Of a stretch of 64,000 nucleotides of DNA, positions 44,411 through 53,562 are shown piece after piece. The notes beneath the pieces were generated by a model. The model saw only the letters and a list, made by a program, of their open reading frames with translations, was not told where the DNA came from and searched no databases. Origin of the DNA: Salinicola aestuarinus (GTDB lineage: Bacteria; Pseudomonadota; Gammaproteobacteria; Pseudomonadales; Halomonadaceae); NCBI RefSeq assembly GCF_003206645.1, contig NZ_PZJP01000001.1:117831-181830 (forward strand). The letters are read 5' to 3'. Numbering within the stretch: position 1 is the stretch's first letter; each line of letters opens with the position of its first letter. A program made the position numbers and the translations under genes.

Positions 44411-45709
44411 ATGCAGGAGCCCGCCCTTACCGGTCGTGACGATGCCGTGGAGTCGGCACTGCTCGACCGCCGCCAGCGCCTGCTCGGCGCCTCGTACCGG
44501 CTGTTCTACCGCCAGCCCTTCCACCCGGTGCGGGGCGAAGGCGTCTGGCTCTTCGATCGCCACGGCGCGCCGTATCTGGACGCTTACAACAACGTCGCCT
44601 GTGTCGGGCACTGTCACCCGCGCGTGGTGGAGGCGATCGCGACGCAGGCGGCGACGCTCAACACCCACACCCGCTATCTCCACGAGACGATTCTCGACTG
44701 CGCCGAGCGGCTGATCGACTCCCTGCCGGCGCCGCTCGAGCAGATGGTCTTCACCTGCTCGGGCAGCGAAGCCAACGATCTCGCCGTGCGCATGGCGCGG
44801 GCCTTCACCGGAGGTGAAGGCCTGATCGTCACCGAGCTCGCCTACCACGGCGTGACCCAGGCGATCGCTGAAGCCTCGCCCTCGCTGGGCGTCAAGGTGC
44901 GACTGGGGAACACGGTACGTACCGTGCCCGCGCCGGTGGACCGTGGCGACGGCGCGGCGGCGATGGGCAAGCGCTTTGCCGCCGGGGTGCAGGCGGCCAT
45001 CGACGACCTCGCCGCCCACGACATCCGCCCCGCCGCGCTGCTGCTCGACGGGGTCTTCTCCAGCGATGGCATCATCACCGGCCCCGAGGGCTTTCTCGCC
45101 CCGGCCATCGCGGCGATTCATCGTGCCGGCGGGCTCTACATTGCCGATGAAGTGCAGGCGGGCCTCGGCCGTACCGGCGTGATGTGGGGCTTTCCCCGCC
45201 ATGGCGTGAGCGCCGACCTGGTCACGCTCGGCAAGCCGCTGGGCAACGGCCATCCGGTGGCGGGCGTGGCGGGACGACGCGACGTCATGGATCACTTCGG
45301 TGAGACAGCGCGCTACTTCAACACTTTCGGGGGCAATCCGGTGGCCTGCGCCGCCGCGCTGGCGGTACAGTCGGTGATCCGGGACGAGGGCATCGCCGAC
45401 AACGCCGCCGCGGTCGGCGCCAAGCTTCACGCAAGCCTGGGCCAACTGGCGGCTGCCCATTCCCGGCTCGGGGACGTCCGCGGGTCGGGCCTGCTGGCGG
45501 GCGTGGAGGTGCTCGATCGCCAGGGCGGACCGGACGCTGGCCTGGCGCAGACGCTGGTCGAGGGTCTACGAGCGCGCCGCGTGCTGATCAGTGCCACCGG
45601 CCCCCACGGCAACGTGCTCAAGATCCGCCCTCCACTAGTGTTCGGCGACGCCCACGTCTCGACGCTGGGGAACGCGCTCGAGGCGAGCCTCGCGGCATCG
45701 ACTCCGTGA
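44411..45709 (+). CDS. Class III PLP aminotransferase-fold enzyme, AGXT2L phospho-lyase-like
   Basis: A 432-residue fold-type I PLP enzyme. DEVQAGLGRTG is followed by VTLGKPLGNGHPVAG; the Schiff-base lysine in GKPLGNGHP is the pattern of the AGXT2L phospho-lyase branch, which eliminates phosphate and ammonia from phosphoethanolamine or 5-phosphohydroxylysine. NNVACVGHCHPRVVEAI near residue 60 is also typical. ATG 44411 is two bases after the kinase stop. The start is chosen because the frame upstream overlaps the kinase gene. A plain transaminase is the alternative. Confidence 0.85.
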   Translation: MQEPALTGRDDAVESALLDRRQRLLGASYRLFYRQPFHPVRGEGVWLFDRHGAPYLDAYNNVACVGHCHPRVVEAIATQAATLNTHTRYLHETILDCAERLIDSLPAPLEQMVFTCSGSEANDLAVRMARAFTGGEGLIVTELAYHGVTQAIAEASPSLGVKVRLGNTVRTVPAPVDRGDGAAAMGKRFAAGVQAAIDDLAAHDIRPAALLLDGVFSSDGIITGPEGFLAPAIAAIHRAGGLYIADEVQAGLGRTGVMWGFPRHGVSADLVTLGKPLGNGHPVAGVAGRRDVMDHFGETARYFNTFGGNPVACAAALAVQSVIRDEGIADNAAAVGAKLHASLGQLAAAHSRLGDVRGSGLLAGVEVLDRQGGPDAGLAQTLVEGLRARRVLISATGPHGNVLKIRPPLVFGDAHVSTLGNALEASLAASTP

Positions 45710-45803
45710 CAGCAACGTACAGGCCGCCTCCGGCACAGCGACTGTCAACCGATCCACCTTCGATGTATCCGCCCGCCTCGCGGGCGTGACAAGGAAAACC
45801 AAC

Positions 45804-46499
45804 ATGTCCTCCACCGCCCCCGTCGCCATGATCAGCGGCGCCAATCGCGGCATCGGTGCCGCCATCGCCGACATCCTTCACGCCGCCGGCTGGCGCGTCA
45901 GCCTGGGCTGTCGCACCCCGCCGGCCGAGCAGCCGGCAAGCGACGGTTGGCGGGTCTGCCACTATGACGCGCTGGACGCCGACAGCGGCCGTGCCTGGGT
46001 CGAGGAGACCGTGCGGGCATTCGGACGGATCGACGCCCTGATCAACAACGCCGGCATCCTCAGTCGTTCATCGGTGCTGGAAGCCGACGGCGAGGAGTTC
46101 GATCGCATCATGGCGGTCAACGTCCGCGCGCCGATGCTCTTGACCCAGCAGGCGTGGCCCCATCTGGTCGCCGCGGAGCAGGGTAAGGTGGTCTCGGTGG
46201 TCTCGCTCTCCGGCAAGCGGGTGAAGTCGGCAGGCTCCGGGCTCTACGCCATGAGCAAGTTCGCGGCGCAGGCGTTCGTTCACGGTCTGCGCCACTGCAG
46301 CGCCGAGACCCGCGTGCGCGCCACGGCCATCTGCCCCGGCCCGGTGGATACCGACATGGCCGTAGCCGGCGGCCTGGACGGCGACGACATCACCCAGCCG
46401 GCCGACGTCGCCCGCGTGATCCGAATGGTATTAGAACTGCCGCCTTCCGCCGCCATTGCCGAGGTGCCGATCAACTGGCAGGTCGAAAGCACGGTCTGA
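45804..46499 (+). CDS. Short-chain dehydrogenase/reductase
   Basis: A 231-residue SDR. The cofactor motif is ISGANRGIG (residues 10-18), followed by the NNAGI segment, the catalytic Ser in SVVSLSGK and YAMSKFA with the YxxxK pair. AAGGAAAA precedes ATG 45804. It may handle the aldehyde or alcohol left by the operon upstream. The 94-bp gap to the phospho-lyase gene leaves co-transcription open. Confidence 0.85.
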   Translation: MSSTAPVAMISGANRGIGAAIADILHAAGWRVSLGCRTPPAEQPASDGWRVCHYDALDADSGRAWVEETVRAFGRIDALINNAGILSRSSVLEADGEEFDRIMAVNVRAPMLLTQQAWPHLVAAEQGKVVSVVSLSGKRVKSAGSGLYAMSKFAAQAFVHGLRHCSAETRVRATAICPGPVDTDMAVAGGLDGDDITQPADVARVIRMVLELPPSAAIAEVPINWQVESTV

Positions 46500-46541
46500 T
46501 GGACCCGCGCGCCCGATCCGTCGCATGCCCTCGCCGCCGAC

Positions 46542-47027
46542 TCATTCGGTGGCGGGGGTGAACAGGCGATTGAGCGGCAGGTGGGGGCTGGCGAGCGGGG
46601 ATTTGATCACGATGTAGTTGAAGTATTTCTCGATGCCGAGGTTCTGCTCGACGAGGTTCTCGATCAGCGCCTGATACTCCGCGATCCCTCGGGTGACGAA
46701 CTTGAGCAGGTAGTCGAAGCCACCGGAGACGAGGTGACACTCGACGCACTCCTCGACTTTCTCGACCGCCTGCTGAAAGCGATCGAAGTCGATCTGGTGG
46801 TGACTGGACAGCGTCACCTCGGTAAAGACGGTCACGATCTCATCGAACTTCGCGAGATCGATGAGCGCCGCGTAGCCGGCGATATAGCCGGCCGTCTGCA
46901 GCTTCTTGACCCGCATCAGACAGGGGCTGGGAGAGAGGTGAACGAGTTCCGCCAGCTCGACGTTGGTGATGCGCCCATTCTTCTGAAGCTCGGTCAGAAT
47001 TCTCAGATCGGTGCGATCCAGCTTCAT
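46542..47027 (-). CDS. Lrp/AsnC-family transcriptional regulator (1)
   Basis: A 161-residue Lrp-type regulator with an N-terminal helix-turn-helix (NVELAELVHLSPSPCLMRVKKL) and a RAM-type ligand domain (VECHLVSGGFDYLLKFV). ATG 47027 has a GGGGGA site and gives the normal family start. It is paralogous to, and divergent from, the regulator at 47274. Such regulators answer to amino acids; the neighbours are catabolic. It converges with the SDR gene. Confidence 0.9.
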   Translation of the reverse strand: MKLDRTDLRILTELQKNGRITNVELAELVHLSPSPCLMRVKKLQTAGYIAGYAALIDLAKFDEIVTVFTEVTLSSHHQIDFDRFQQAVEKVEECVECHLVSGGFDYLLKFVTRGIAEYQALIENLVEQNLGIEKYFNYIVIKSPLASPHLPLNRLFTPATE

Positions 47028-47133
47028 GCGTCCCCCAAAGTTCAATACCGGCCGAGCGTCATCGCTTTCGAGCCTGCCCGCTGCCGAGGGTTACCTTCCA
47101 GTCAACGCTGACGACGGCGTCACTCGAAGATTC

Positions 47134-47215
47134 GACCCGGGCTTGCCCACCCCGAAACGATATTGAAAACTGCAGGCGTTGGAAACGTCACCCAGCCATG
47201 CCGAAAGCCCGGGTC
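47134..47215. repeat. Paired 11-bp inverted repeat in the divergent Lrp region
   Basis: GACCCGGGCTT (47134-47144) and its reverse complement AAGCCCGGGTC (47205-47215) are perfect arms 60 bases apart, centred 71 bp apart, close to seven helical turns. A second pair, CATGCCGAAAGC (47197-47208) and CATGCCAAAAGC (47215-47226), is a direct repeat with 18-base spacing. Lrp octamers commonly bind phased sites of this kind and wrap DNA. The assignment is inference. Confidence 0.45.
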
Positions 47216-47273
47216 ATGCCAAAAGCACACGCCATGTCAACGCCACGGATCCCCTCAGGAGCGACCCCGATTC

Positions 47274-47765
47274 ATGACAGTTAAACTCGATCGTATCGAT
47301 GTCGCCATCCTGACCGAGCTCCAGCGCGACGGGCGCGTTGCCAACGCCCAGCTCGCCAGCCGTGTGGGCCTCTCGCCCTCTCCCTGCCTGTCTCGCGTCA
47401 AGCGCCTGCAGGAAGCGGGTTACATCGAGGGGTACAGCGCGCGATTGAGTCTCGCCCGGCTCGGGGCATCGGTGACACTCTTCGTGGAGGTGACCCTCGA
47501 CAATCACCGCCGGGACAGTTTCGAACGTTTCGAGGCTGCGATCTCCGCGGCTCCCGAAGTGATGGAGTGCCATCAGGTCTCCGGCGGCTACGACTACCTG
47601 CTACGCATCGCGGTCCCTCGCCTCTCCGAGTTTCAGCAGCTGATGGAGTCCTGGCTGAACCGGGAGATCGGCATTGCCCGCTACGTGAGCTATGTGGTGA
47701 CGAAAACGCCGCTCAACCGGGTCGAGGTGCCCCTGCAGCACCTGCTCAACGACGAGCCCCACTAG
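47274..47765 (+). CDS. Lrp/AsnC-family transcriptional regulator (2)
   Basis: A 163-residue Lrp-type regulator with helix-turn-helix segment LASRVGLSPSPCLSRVKRLQEAGYIEGYS and a ligand domain with MECHQVSGGYDYLLRI. It is clearly related to its divergent neighbour: LDR-D-ILTELQ-GR, SPSPCL-RVK-LQ-AGYI-GY and ECH-VSGG-DYLL are shared. ATG 47274 has AGGAG 13 bases upstream. Convergent with the GNAT gene, one base apart. Confidence 0.9.
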   Translation: MTVKLDRIDVAILTELQRDGRVANAQLASRVGLSPSPCLSRVKRLQEAGYIEGYSARLSLARLGASVTLFVEVTLDNHRRDSFERFEAAISAAPEVMECHQVSGGYDYLLRIAVPRLSEFQQLMESWLNREIGIARYVSYVVTKTPLNRVEVPLQHLLNDEPH

Positions 47766-47766
47766 C

Positions 47767-48654
47767 TCAGCCGAGCGTCTGCGCCGCCAGTCCGTAAGTT
47801 CTCACCGCCCCCTCGCCACCGCGCGGCGCCCCCATGCGCATCTGCGTGACCGTGTCGTAGAGACCCAGCCCGGCGCTGGCGAGGAAATCGGCGAGCATCG
47901 GGCTCTCGCCCGGCGTATCCAGCCGCAGGAACTCCCCGCGGTGATCGGCCATGAAGGGCGCGATCAGCGTCATGGTCATCCTTTCGTCCTCCGCGACCAC
48001 GGGGCCGATGACGCGCCCCCGGCCGAAATCACGAATCAGCGCGAAGCCGACGATCTCATCGTCGCGCACGGCCACGCTGCCGTTGCCGGCTTCCATCAGT
48101 GTCGTCAATACCGTCTGGCGCTCGGCACCGAAGGCGGAGAGATCGAGCGCGCGAAGGGCTGCGGCATCCGCCGGCGTGACGGGTCGAATCCTGACGCCGG
48201 GCGCCTCGTCGAACGCGGGGCATTCGCGCACGACGCCCTGATGCTGATAGACGGTCGCCACCGGCGTGAAGCCGCTGCTCTTGTAGAGCCGGTAGGCCGG
48301 ACGCGTCGCGTTGAGACGCAGATCGCGCCCCTGGCAATCGGCAAGGATGCGATCCAGCAACCAGCGTCCTGCACCGTGGGTCTGGAGGCGCGGCGCGGTC
48401 ATCATCATGCCGATCATGGCGAAATCCGGCCCCATCTCGAAAAACATGCCGGAGGCCAGCACGCGCTCGATGTCGTCCATCGCCAGGTAACCGCGCCCCA
48501 GCGACATCAGCAGCTCCAGATCGCGGGGGCGATGCGGCCAGTACACGTTGACGGTGAGCTGGTGCATCCGCTCGAGATCGCCGTCCTCGAGAGGACGCGC
48601 CCTGGCAACGTAGGCATCCACTTTCTGGGTTTTGGAGACTTCGCTCGGGGTCAT
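47767..48654 (-). CDS. Double-domain GNAT acetyltransferase (copy 1)
   Basis: A 295-residue protein with an N-terminal GNAT domain (acetyl-CoA loop near RLQTHGAGRWLLDRIL) and a C-terminal GNAT-like half (GFALIRDFGRGRVIGPVVAED). GAGGAG precedes ATG 48654. It is a paralog of the protein at 60674-61531, with shared GRG--IGPV-A, FxRLD and a QM near the end. Such proteins usually acetylate amines or amino acids. Two HDAC-family deacetylases and polyamine-like enzymes nearby give context; the substrate is not known. Confidence 0.82.
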   Translation of the reverse strand: MTPSEVSKTQKVDAYVARARPLEDGDLERMHQLTVNVYWPHRPRDLELLMSLGRGYLAMDDIERVLASGMFFEMGPDFAMIGMMMTAPRLQTHGAGRWLLDRILADCQGRDLRLNATRPAYRLYKSSGFTPVATVYQHQGVVRECPAFDEAPGVRIRPVTPADAAALRALDLSAFGAERQTVLTTLMEAGNGSVAVRDDEIVGFALIRDFGRGRVIGPVVAEDERMTMTLIAPFMADHRGEFLRLDTPGESPMLADFLASAGLGLYDTVTQMRMGAPRGGEGAVRTYGLAAQTLG

Positions 48655-48943
48655 GGCAGCTCCTCGAGAGACTCGACCGGTCCGCGCCATCAAGCGCGCC
48701 GGCGTCGAGCCCGCGGTGGATAGTCGATGTCATTCAAGCACGCGGAATCGGCGTCAGTGTAGCGGTTCGAGGCCCGAGTCACCGGCCGTCTCCGACAACA
48801 GTGGAATCTGCGTTAAATCTCGATAATTCGGTCGTTTTTCGACGCTCGCAACGCCACAACGACAGTCGTGACGGCGGCATTGCCTTACTCTGGATATCCG
48901 GCCTGACCCTGGGCCACGAACTCACCCTGTCGAGGAGAGACTG

Positions 48944-49870
48944 ATGGCACTGCTCTACAAGTCGGACCCGGTGCGAGGTCGCCGCTGGCGCGCTCTGTTC
49001 GCCGAGCACGCCCCCGATATCGAATTTCGCGAGTGGCCGGATATCGGCGATCCCGCCGATATCCACTACCTGCTGGCCTGGCAGCCCCCGGCGGCGATCG
49101 CCACCTGTCTGCCCGAGCTGGAGGTGCTTTTCGCCACCTCCGCCGGCGTCGACCAGTTCGATGTCTCGACGCTACCGTCGACGCTCCCCGTGGTGCGCAT
49201 GCTTGACCCTGCCATCGAGCAGGGGATGGTCGAATACGCCCTGTTCGGCACGCTCTGGCTGCACCGTCAGATGTACGACTACACGCGTCAGCAGCGTGAG
49301 CGGACCTGGCAGGCGCACTCTCTGGTGCCAGCCGCCCAGCGTCGCGTGGGCATTCTAGGGCTGGGGCATCTCGGCCAGGCCATCGCGTCACAGCTGGGCA
49401 GCCTCGGTTTCTCGCTCAGCGGCTGGTCACGCCGCCCGCGCGAGGTCGACGGTGTCACTTGCTACGCCGGCGGTGAGACGCTGGATCGTTTCCTCGCCGA
49501 CAGCGACATTCTGATCTGTGTGCTGCCGTTGACCGAGGCGACACGCGGCATCCTGAACCGGTCACTGTTCGCCAAACTCCCCGCAGGGGCCGCGCTGATC
49601 AACATAGGCCGCGGTGAACAGCTCGTCGATGCCGACCTCATCGAGGCGCTCGATACCGGTCGGCTTTCGGCGGCGGTGGTCGACGTCGTCGGCGAGGAAC
49701 CGCCGGCGTCCGACCACCCTTTCTGGCAGCACGAGCGCCTCCTGCTCACCCCGCACATCGCGGCCATGACGCAGCCGGAGACGGCCTTCCCCGTTCTGCT
49801 CGACAACATTCGCCGTCACCAGCGTGGCGAGCCGATGAACGGCGAAGTGGACCGCCGACGCGGCTACTGA
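48944..49870 (+). CDS. GhrA-like glyoxylate/hydroxypyruvate reductase, copy 2
   Basis: A 308-residue D-2-hydroxyacid dehydrogenase, GhrA branch. NAD(P) motif GILGLGHLGQA, catalytic Arg in INIGRGEQL, Glu in GEEPP and His in TPHIAAM. GAGGAGAG precedes ATG 48944. The 289-bp gap upstream (48655-48943) has an AT-rich patch near 48810-48840 but no clear site. It faces the second Opp operon and is convergent with it. It is paralogous to the gene at 25929-26942, which likewise neighbours an Opp transporter. Confidence 0.87.
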   Translation: MALLYKSDPVRGRRWRALFAEHAPDIEFREWPDIGDPADIHYLLAWQPPAAIATCLPELEVLFATSAGVDQFDVSTLPSTLPVVRMLDPAIEQGMVEYALFGTLWLHRQMYDYTRQQRERTWQAHSLVPAAQRRVGILGLGHLGQAIASQLGSLGFSLSGWSRRPREVDGVTCYAGGETLDRFLADSDILICVLPLTEATRGILNRSLFAKLPAGAALINIGRGEQLVDADLIEALDTGRLSAAVVDVVGEEPPASDHPFWQHERLLLTPHIAAMTQPETAFPVLLDNIRRHQRGEPMNGEVDRRRGY

Positions 49871-49910
49871 CCGCGAACCTGCCGAGGCGACGGCGCGGCG
49901 TGCGCCTGAC

Positions 49911-51557
49911 TCACGCCGTTGCCTCGGCGCGCGACAGCGGACGGCTCTCGAGCCACCCCTGACGCAGCTCCGGGACCGAACCGATGAGCTTACGGGTGTA
50001 ATCATGCTTTGGCGCCGTGAGCACGGCGTCGCAGCGCCCGGCCTCCACGCATTCGCCATGATAAAGCACCATCACGTCGTCGCAGAGCGCGCGCACGGTA
50101 GAGATATCGTGGCTGATGAACAGATAGGTGACGCCCAGCTCGCGGCGAAGCTCCGCCAGCAGCTCCAGGATGGCGGCCCCGACCACGGTATCCAGCGCCG
50201 AGGTCACCTCGTCGCAGAGAATCAGGTCCGGCTCGGCCGCGAGAGCCCGGGCGAGGTTGACGCGCTGCTTCTGTCCGCCCGAGAGTTCGCCGGGTTTTCG
50301 ATCGAGCAGCGTGCGCGGCAGCCGAACCCGATCCATCAGCTCCTCGACCCGTGCCTTGCGGGCACTACGGTCGAGATCGAAGTAGGTCTGCAGCGGGCGG
50401 TCGAGCAGTCGACGCACTGTATGCGCCGGATTCAGCGCGTTGTCGGCGCTCTGGAAGACCATCTGGACGCGCCGAAACTGCTCGCGCGTCCGCCCTCGCA
50501 GCGTCGTCGAGAGCTCCCGCCGATCGAACTGGATCGCTCCCTGTGACGGCGCCACCAGCCCCGCCACCGCGCGGGCCAGCGTCGACTTGCCCGAGCCCGA
50601 CTCGCCGATGATGCCCATCGCCTGCCCTTTGGCGAGCTGAAGATTGATGTGCTCGAGCACCACGTTCTCCGGCCGGCCGTCGCGATGACGACTGCCGTAG
50701 CCCACCTGGAGATCGTCGATGCGGAGCAGCTCCTCGCCCCGCTCACCCGCGGAGGGCGAAAGCTGGGCGTGTGGCCGCGCCGCCGCTAGCAGACTGCGGG
50801 TGTAGTCGTGGGATGGCTGCTCGAGAATACGCGCGGTGGCGTTCTGCTCCTGGGTTTCGCCGTTCTGCAGTACCAGCACCTGATCGGCCATCTGCGCCAC
50901 CACCGCCAGATCGTGGGAGACGTAGATGGCGGTGGTGCCGCGCTCGCGCATCACCTGCTTGAAGGCGCGCAGCACGTCGATCTGGGTGGTCACGTCGAGC
51001 GCCGTGGTCGGCTCGTCGAGGATGACCAGCGCCGGATCGGTGATCAACGCCATCGCCGCCATCACGCGCTGCAGCTGACCGCCGGAGACCTGGTGCGGGT
51101 AACGATCCCCGATCCGGTCCGGTTCGGGAAGCGCGAGGTCATGAAACAGCGACACCGCTTTCTCCCGTGCTGCCTGACGACTCATCACGCCATGGATCAG
51201 TGCGCCTTCGGTGACCTGTTCCATCAGCGTGCGGGAGGGGTTGAAGGCAGCCGCCGCGCTCTGGGCGATATAGGCCACCCGATGCCCCCGCAGGGCGCGC
51301 GTCTGGGTGGCATTGAGCGACAGAATGTCGGTCTCGCCGAGTTGCACGCTGCCGCCCGCGATGCGACAGCCGCTGCGGGCGTAACCGAGCATGGCCAGCG
51401 CGATGGTCGTCTTGCCCGAGCCCGACTCGCCGATCAGTGCCAGCACCTCCCCCGGTGTCAGGCTGAAGTCGATGCTGTCGACGATGGTCCGCTCTTCGCC
51501 GCCCGGGGGCGTGGCGCAGATCGTGAGATCGCGCACGGTGAGTGATTCTCCCAGCAT
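49911..51557 (-). CDS. Opp/Dpp ABC transporter, fused double ATPase (second system)
   Basis: A 548-residue fusion of two Opp/Dpp ATPases. Walker A GESGSGKTT in the first half and GESGSGKST in the second, SGGQ signatures (SGGQLQR and SGGQKQR), DEPTTALD and DEVTSALD for Walker B, and a HDYTR extension twice. AAAAGGAG precedes ATG 51557. It is the last gene of the second Opp operon, four bases after the second permease gene. Similar domain order to the fusion at 27004-28641, but clearly diverged. Confidence 0.93.
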   Translation of the reverse strand: MLGESLTVRDLTICATPPGGEERTIVDSIDFSLTPGEVLALIGESGSGKTTIALAMLGYARSGCRIAGGSVQLGETDILSLNATQTRALRGHRVAYIAQSAAAAFNPSRTLMEQVTEGALIHGVMSRQAAREKAVSLFHDLALPEPDRIGDRYPHQVSGGQLQRVMAAMALITDPALVILDEPTTALDVTTQIDVLRAFKQVMRERGTTAIYVSHDLAVVAQMADQVLVLQNGETQEQNATARILEQPSHDYTRSLLAAARPHAQLSPSAGERGEELLRIDDLQVGYGSRHRDGRPENVVLEHINLQLAKGQAMGIIGESGSGKSTLARAVAGLVAPSQGAIQFDRRELSTTLRGRTREQFRRVQMVFQSADNALNPAHTVRRLLDRPLQTYFDLDRSARKARVEELMDRVRLPRTLLDRKPGELSGGQKQRVNLARALAAEPDLILCDEVTSALDTVVGAAILELLAELRRELGVTYLFISHDISTVRALCDDVMVLYHGECVEAGRCDAVLTAPKHDYTRKLIGSVPELRQGWLESRPLSRAEATA

Positions 51558-51561
51558 GTCG

Positions 51562-52506
51562 TCACTCCTTTTGCGTATCGCGGCTTTTCGACAGACTGTC
51601 GATCAGCAGGTTGGCACCGATGGTCAGCGTGCCGATGGCCAGCGCCGGGGCAATCACGGCAAGCGCGCCCTGACTCAGGCCGCCGATGTTCTCTCTTACC
51701 AGCGAGCCCAGATCCGCCGCCGGGGGCTGGACGCCGAGCCCGAGAAAGCTCATGCCGCTGAGCAGCAGCACGATAAAGACGAAGCGCATCCCCATATCGG
51801 TGAGAATCGACTGGATCATGTTGGGCATGATCTCGAACGCCGCGATATAGAAGCGGCCCTCGCCCCGCGTCTTTGCCACCTGCACGTACTCGAGCGTGGC
51901 CAGATTGGTCGCCAGACTGTGAGCGATGCGGAATGCCCCGGGGGCATAGCTGAGCACGGCGGCCACGATCAGCAGCGGGATGGAGGTGCCGAAGGCAGAG
52001 ACCATCACCAGCGCCATCATCTTGCTGGGGATCGAGATCAGGGTATCGAATACGCGACGCACGCACTCTTCCAGCCAGCGCGGCAGCAGCACGGCCAGCA
52101 TGCCGAAGCCGGCGCCCACCAGGCTCGAGAGCAGCGCCGCCGCGACCGCCAGTCCCACGGTATAGCGAGCGCCGGTCAGAATGCGGCTCAGCATGTCGCG
52201 GCCCATGTAGTCGGTCCCCAGCCAGTGAGCAGCGCTGGCCCCGCCGTAGATCGTGTCGGAGACGAACGCGCCCATCGGGTAGGGCGCAAGCAAGGGACCG
52301 AAGAGGGCAATCAATACCCAGCTCCCGAAAAGCCCCAGGCCGATCCAGCGTGTCAGCTTCAGCGCTTGCTTGTTGCGCTTGGCTGGCACGGAGATTGGTA
52401 GGCGCGTGCCTCTGACCATGCGACGCTCAGGACGGGAGGATCGAGGAGACGCCGACGAATGGCGCGACTTCGACGGGCGATGGGGCATGGCTTGTGTCTC
52501 ACTCAT
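51562..52506 (-). CDS. Opp/Dpp ABC transporter permease, DppC type (second system)
   Basis: A 314-residue permease. The first 50 or so residues are basic, Arg/Ser-rich and unlike the usual short N-terminus, then about six helices with FGPLLAPYPMGAFV and the DYMGRDMLSRI loop, and the EAA-type segment VQVAKTRGEGRFY. The start ATG 52506 overlaps the DppB stop by four bases. A later Met could be used, but the overlap supports the longer form. Confidence 0.88.
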   Translation of the reverse strand: MSETQAMPHRPSKSRHSSASPRSSRPERRMVRGTRLPISVPAKRNKQALKLTRWIGLGLFGSWVLIALFGPLLAPYPMGAFVSDTIYGGASAAHWLGTDYMGRDMLSRILTGARYTVGLAVAAALLSSLVGAGFGMLAVLLPRWLEECVRRVFDTLISIPSKMMALVMVSAFGTSIPLLIVAAVLSYAPGAFRIAHSLATNLATLEYVQVAKTRGEGRFYIAAFEIMPNMIQSILTDMGMRFVFIVLLLSGMSFLGLGVQPPAADLGSLVRENIGGLSQGALAVIAPALAIGTLTIGANLLIDSLSKSRDTQKE

Positions 52507-53459
52507 CGGTTTCGCAGCCTCGGGTTGGAGAGGATCGCGCAGAGGTCGGCCACCATGACCAGAATCAGGTAGGCACCGCAGAAGAGCATGGCGCAGGCCT
52601 GAACCAGCGCCAGATCCCGATTGGACACCGCATCGACCATGAGACTGGCGATACCCGGGTAGTTGAAGATCGTCTCGACGATGATGACCCCGCCCAGCAG
52701 GTAGGAGAGGCTGAGCGCGACCGCGTTAGCGATCGGCCCCACGGCGTTGGGCAAGGCGTGGCGCAACACCCGACGCACCGGGGGCACCCCTTTGAGCCGG
52801 GCCATTTCGATGTAGGCACTATCGAGCTGGTCGATCAGTGCCGCGCGAGTCATGCGCGCCATCTGGGCGATCAGCACGCAGCAGAGCGTCAGTACCGGCA
52901 TCGCGTAGATGCGCACGAAGTCGCCGAGACTATCGACGGTGGAGACATAGGAGAGCGCCGGCAGCCACCCCAGATGCACGGCGAAGATCAGTACGGCGAG
53001 CGTGGCCACTAGAAACTCGGGAACCGCCACCATCGAGAGCGTGACGACATTCAGCGCACGGTCGACCTTGCCGCCGCGACGCATGGCGGCCACCAGCCCC
53101 ATCGTCAGCGCAATGGGCACGGAGATCGCCGTGGTGATGGCAGCCAGCAGCAGCGAATTGGGCAGGCGGTCGTTCATCAGCTGCGCCACCGAAGTGGCGT
53201 TACTCGCCGACATCCCCAGGTCGCCGGTCGCGAAACCGCTGAGCCACTGCCAGTAGCGCACCAGCGGCGGCTGATCGAGACCGAGCTCGGCGCGCAGGGC
53301 AGCGACCTGCTCCGGCGTGGCGAACTGCCCCAGAATCTGCTGCGCGGTGTCACCCGGCAGCAGCGACGTAATGGTGAATATCACCAGCGACACCAGAAAC
53401 AGCGTCACCAGACTCGAGGACAGGCGTCCCAGTACCAGTTTGGGCATGGCGTTACGCAT
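52503..53459 (-). CDS. Opp/Dpp ABC transporter permease, DppB type (second system)
   Basis: A 318-residue permease with about six helices. VSLVIFTITSLLPGDTAQQILG is the N-terminal family element and the EAA loop follows IEMARLKGVPPVRRVLRHALPN. ATG 53459 has GGAGG six bases upstream, so the longer upstream frame was rejected. It is 103 bases after the binding-protein gene. Confidence 0.92.
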   Translation of the reverse strand: MRNAMPKLVLGRLSSSLVTLFLVSLVIFTITSLLPGDTAQQILGQFATPEQVAALRAELGLDQPPLVRYWQWLSGFATGDLGMSASNATSVAQLMNDRLPNSLLLAAITTAISVPIALTMGLVAAMRRGGKVDRALNVVTLSMVAVPEFLVATLAVLIFAVHLGWLPALSYVSTVDSLGDFVRIYAMPVLTLCCVLIAQMARMTRAALIDQLDSAYIEMARLKGVPPVRRVLRHALPNAVGPIANAVALSLSYLLGGVIIVETIFNYPGIASLMVDAVSNRDLALVQACAMLFCGAYLILVMVADLCAILSNPRLRNR

Positions 53460-53562
53460 CTTTCGCCTCCAGCTTGGCGCCGGCAGCGCGGCGTGAAGCA
53501 CGCATCGGTCGCGCGCTTCATCCCCCGCCGGCACGAGACATCAGTGACAGGACCAGCGTGTC

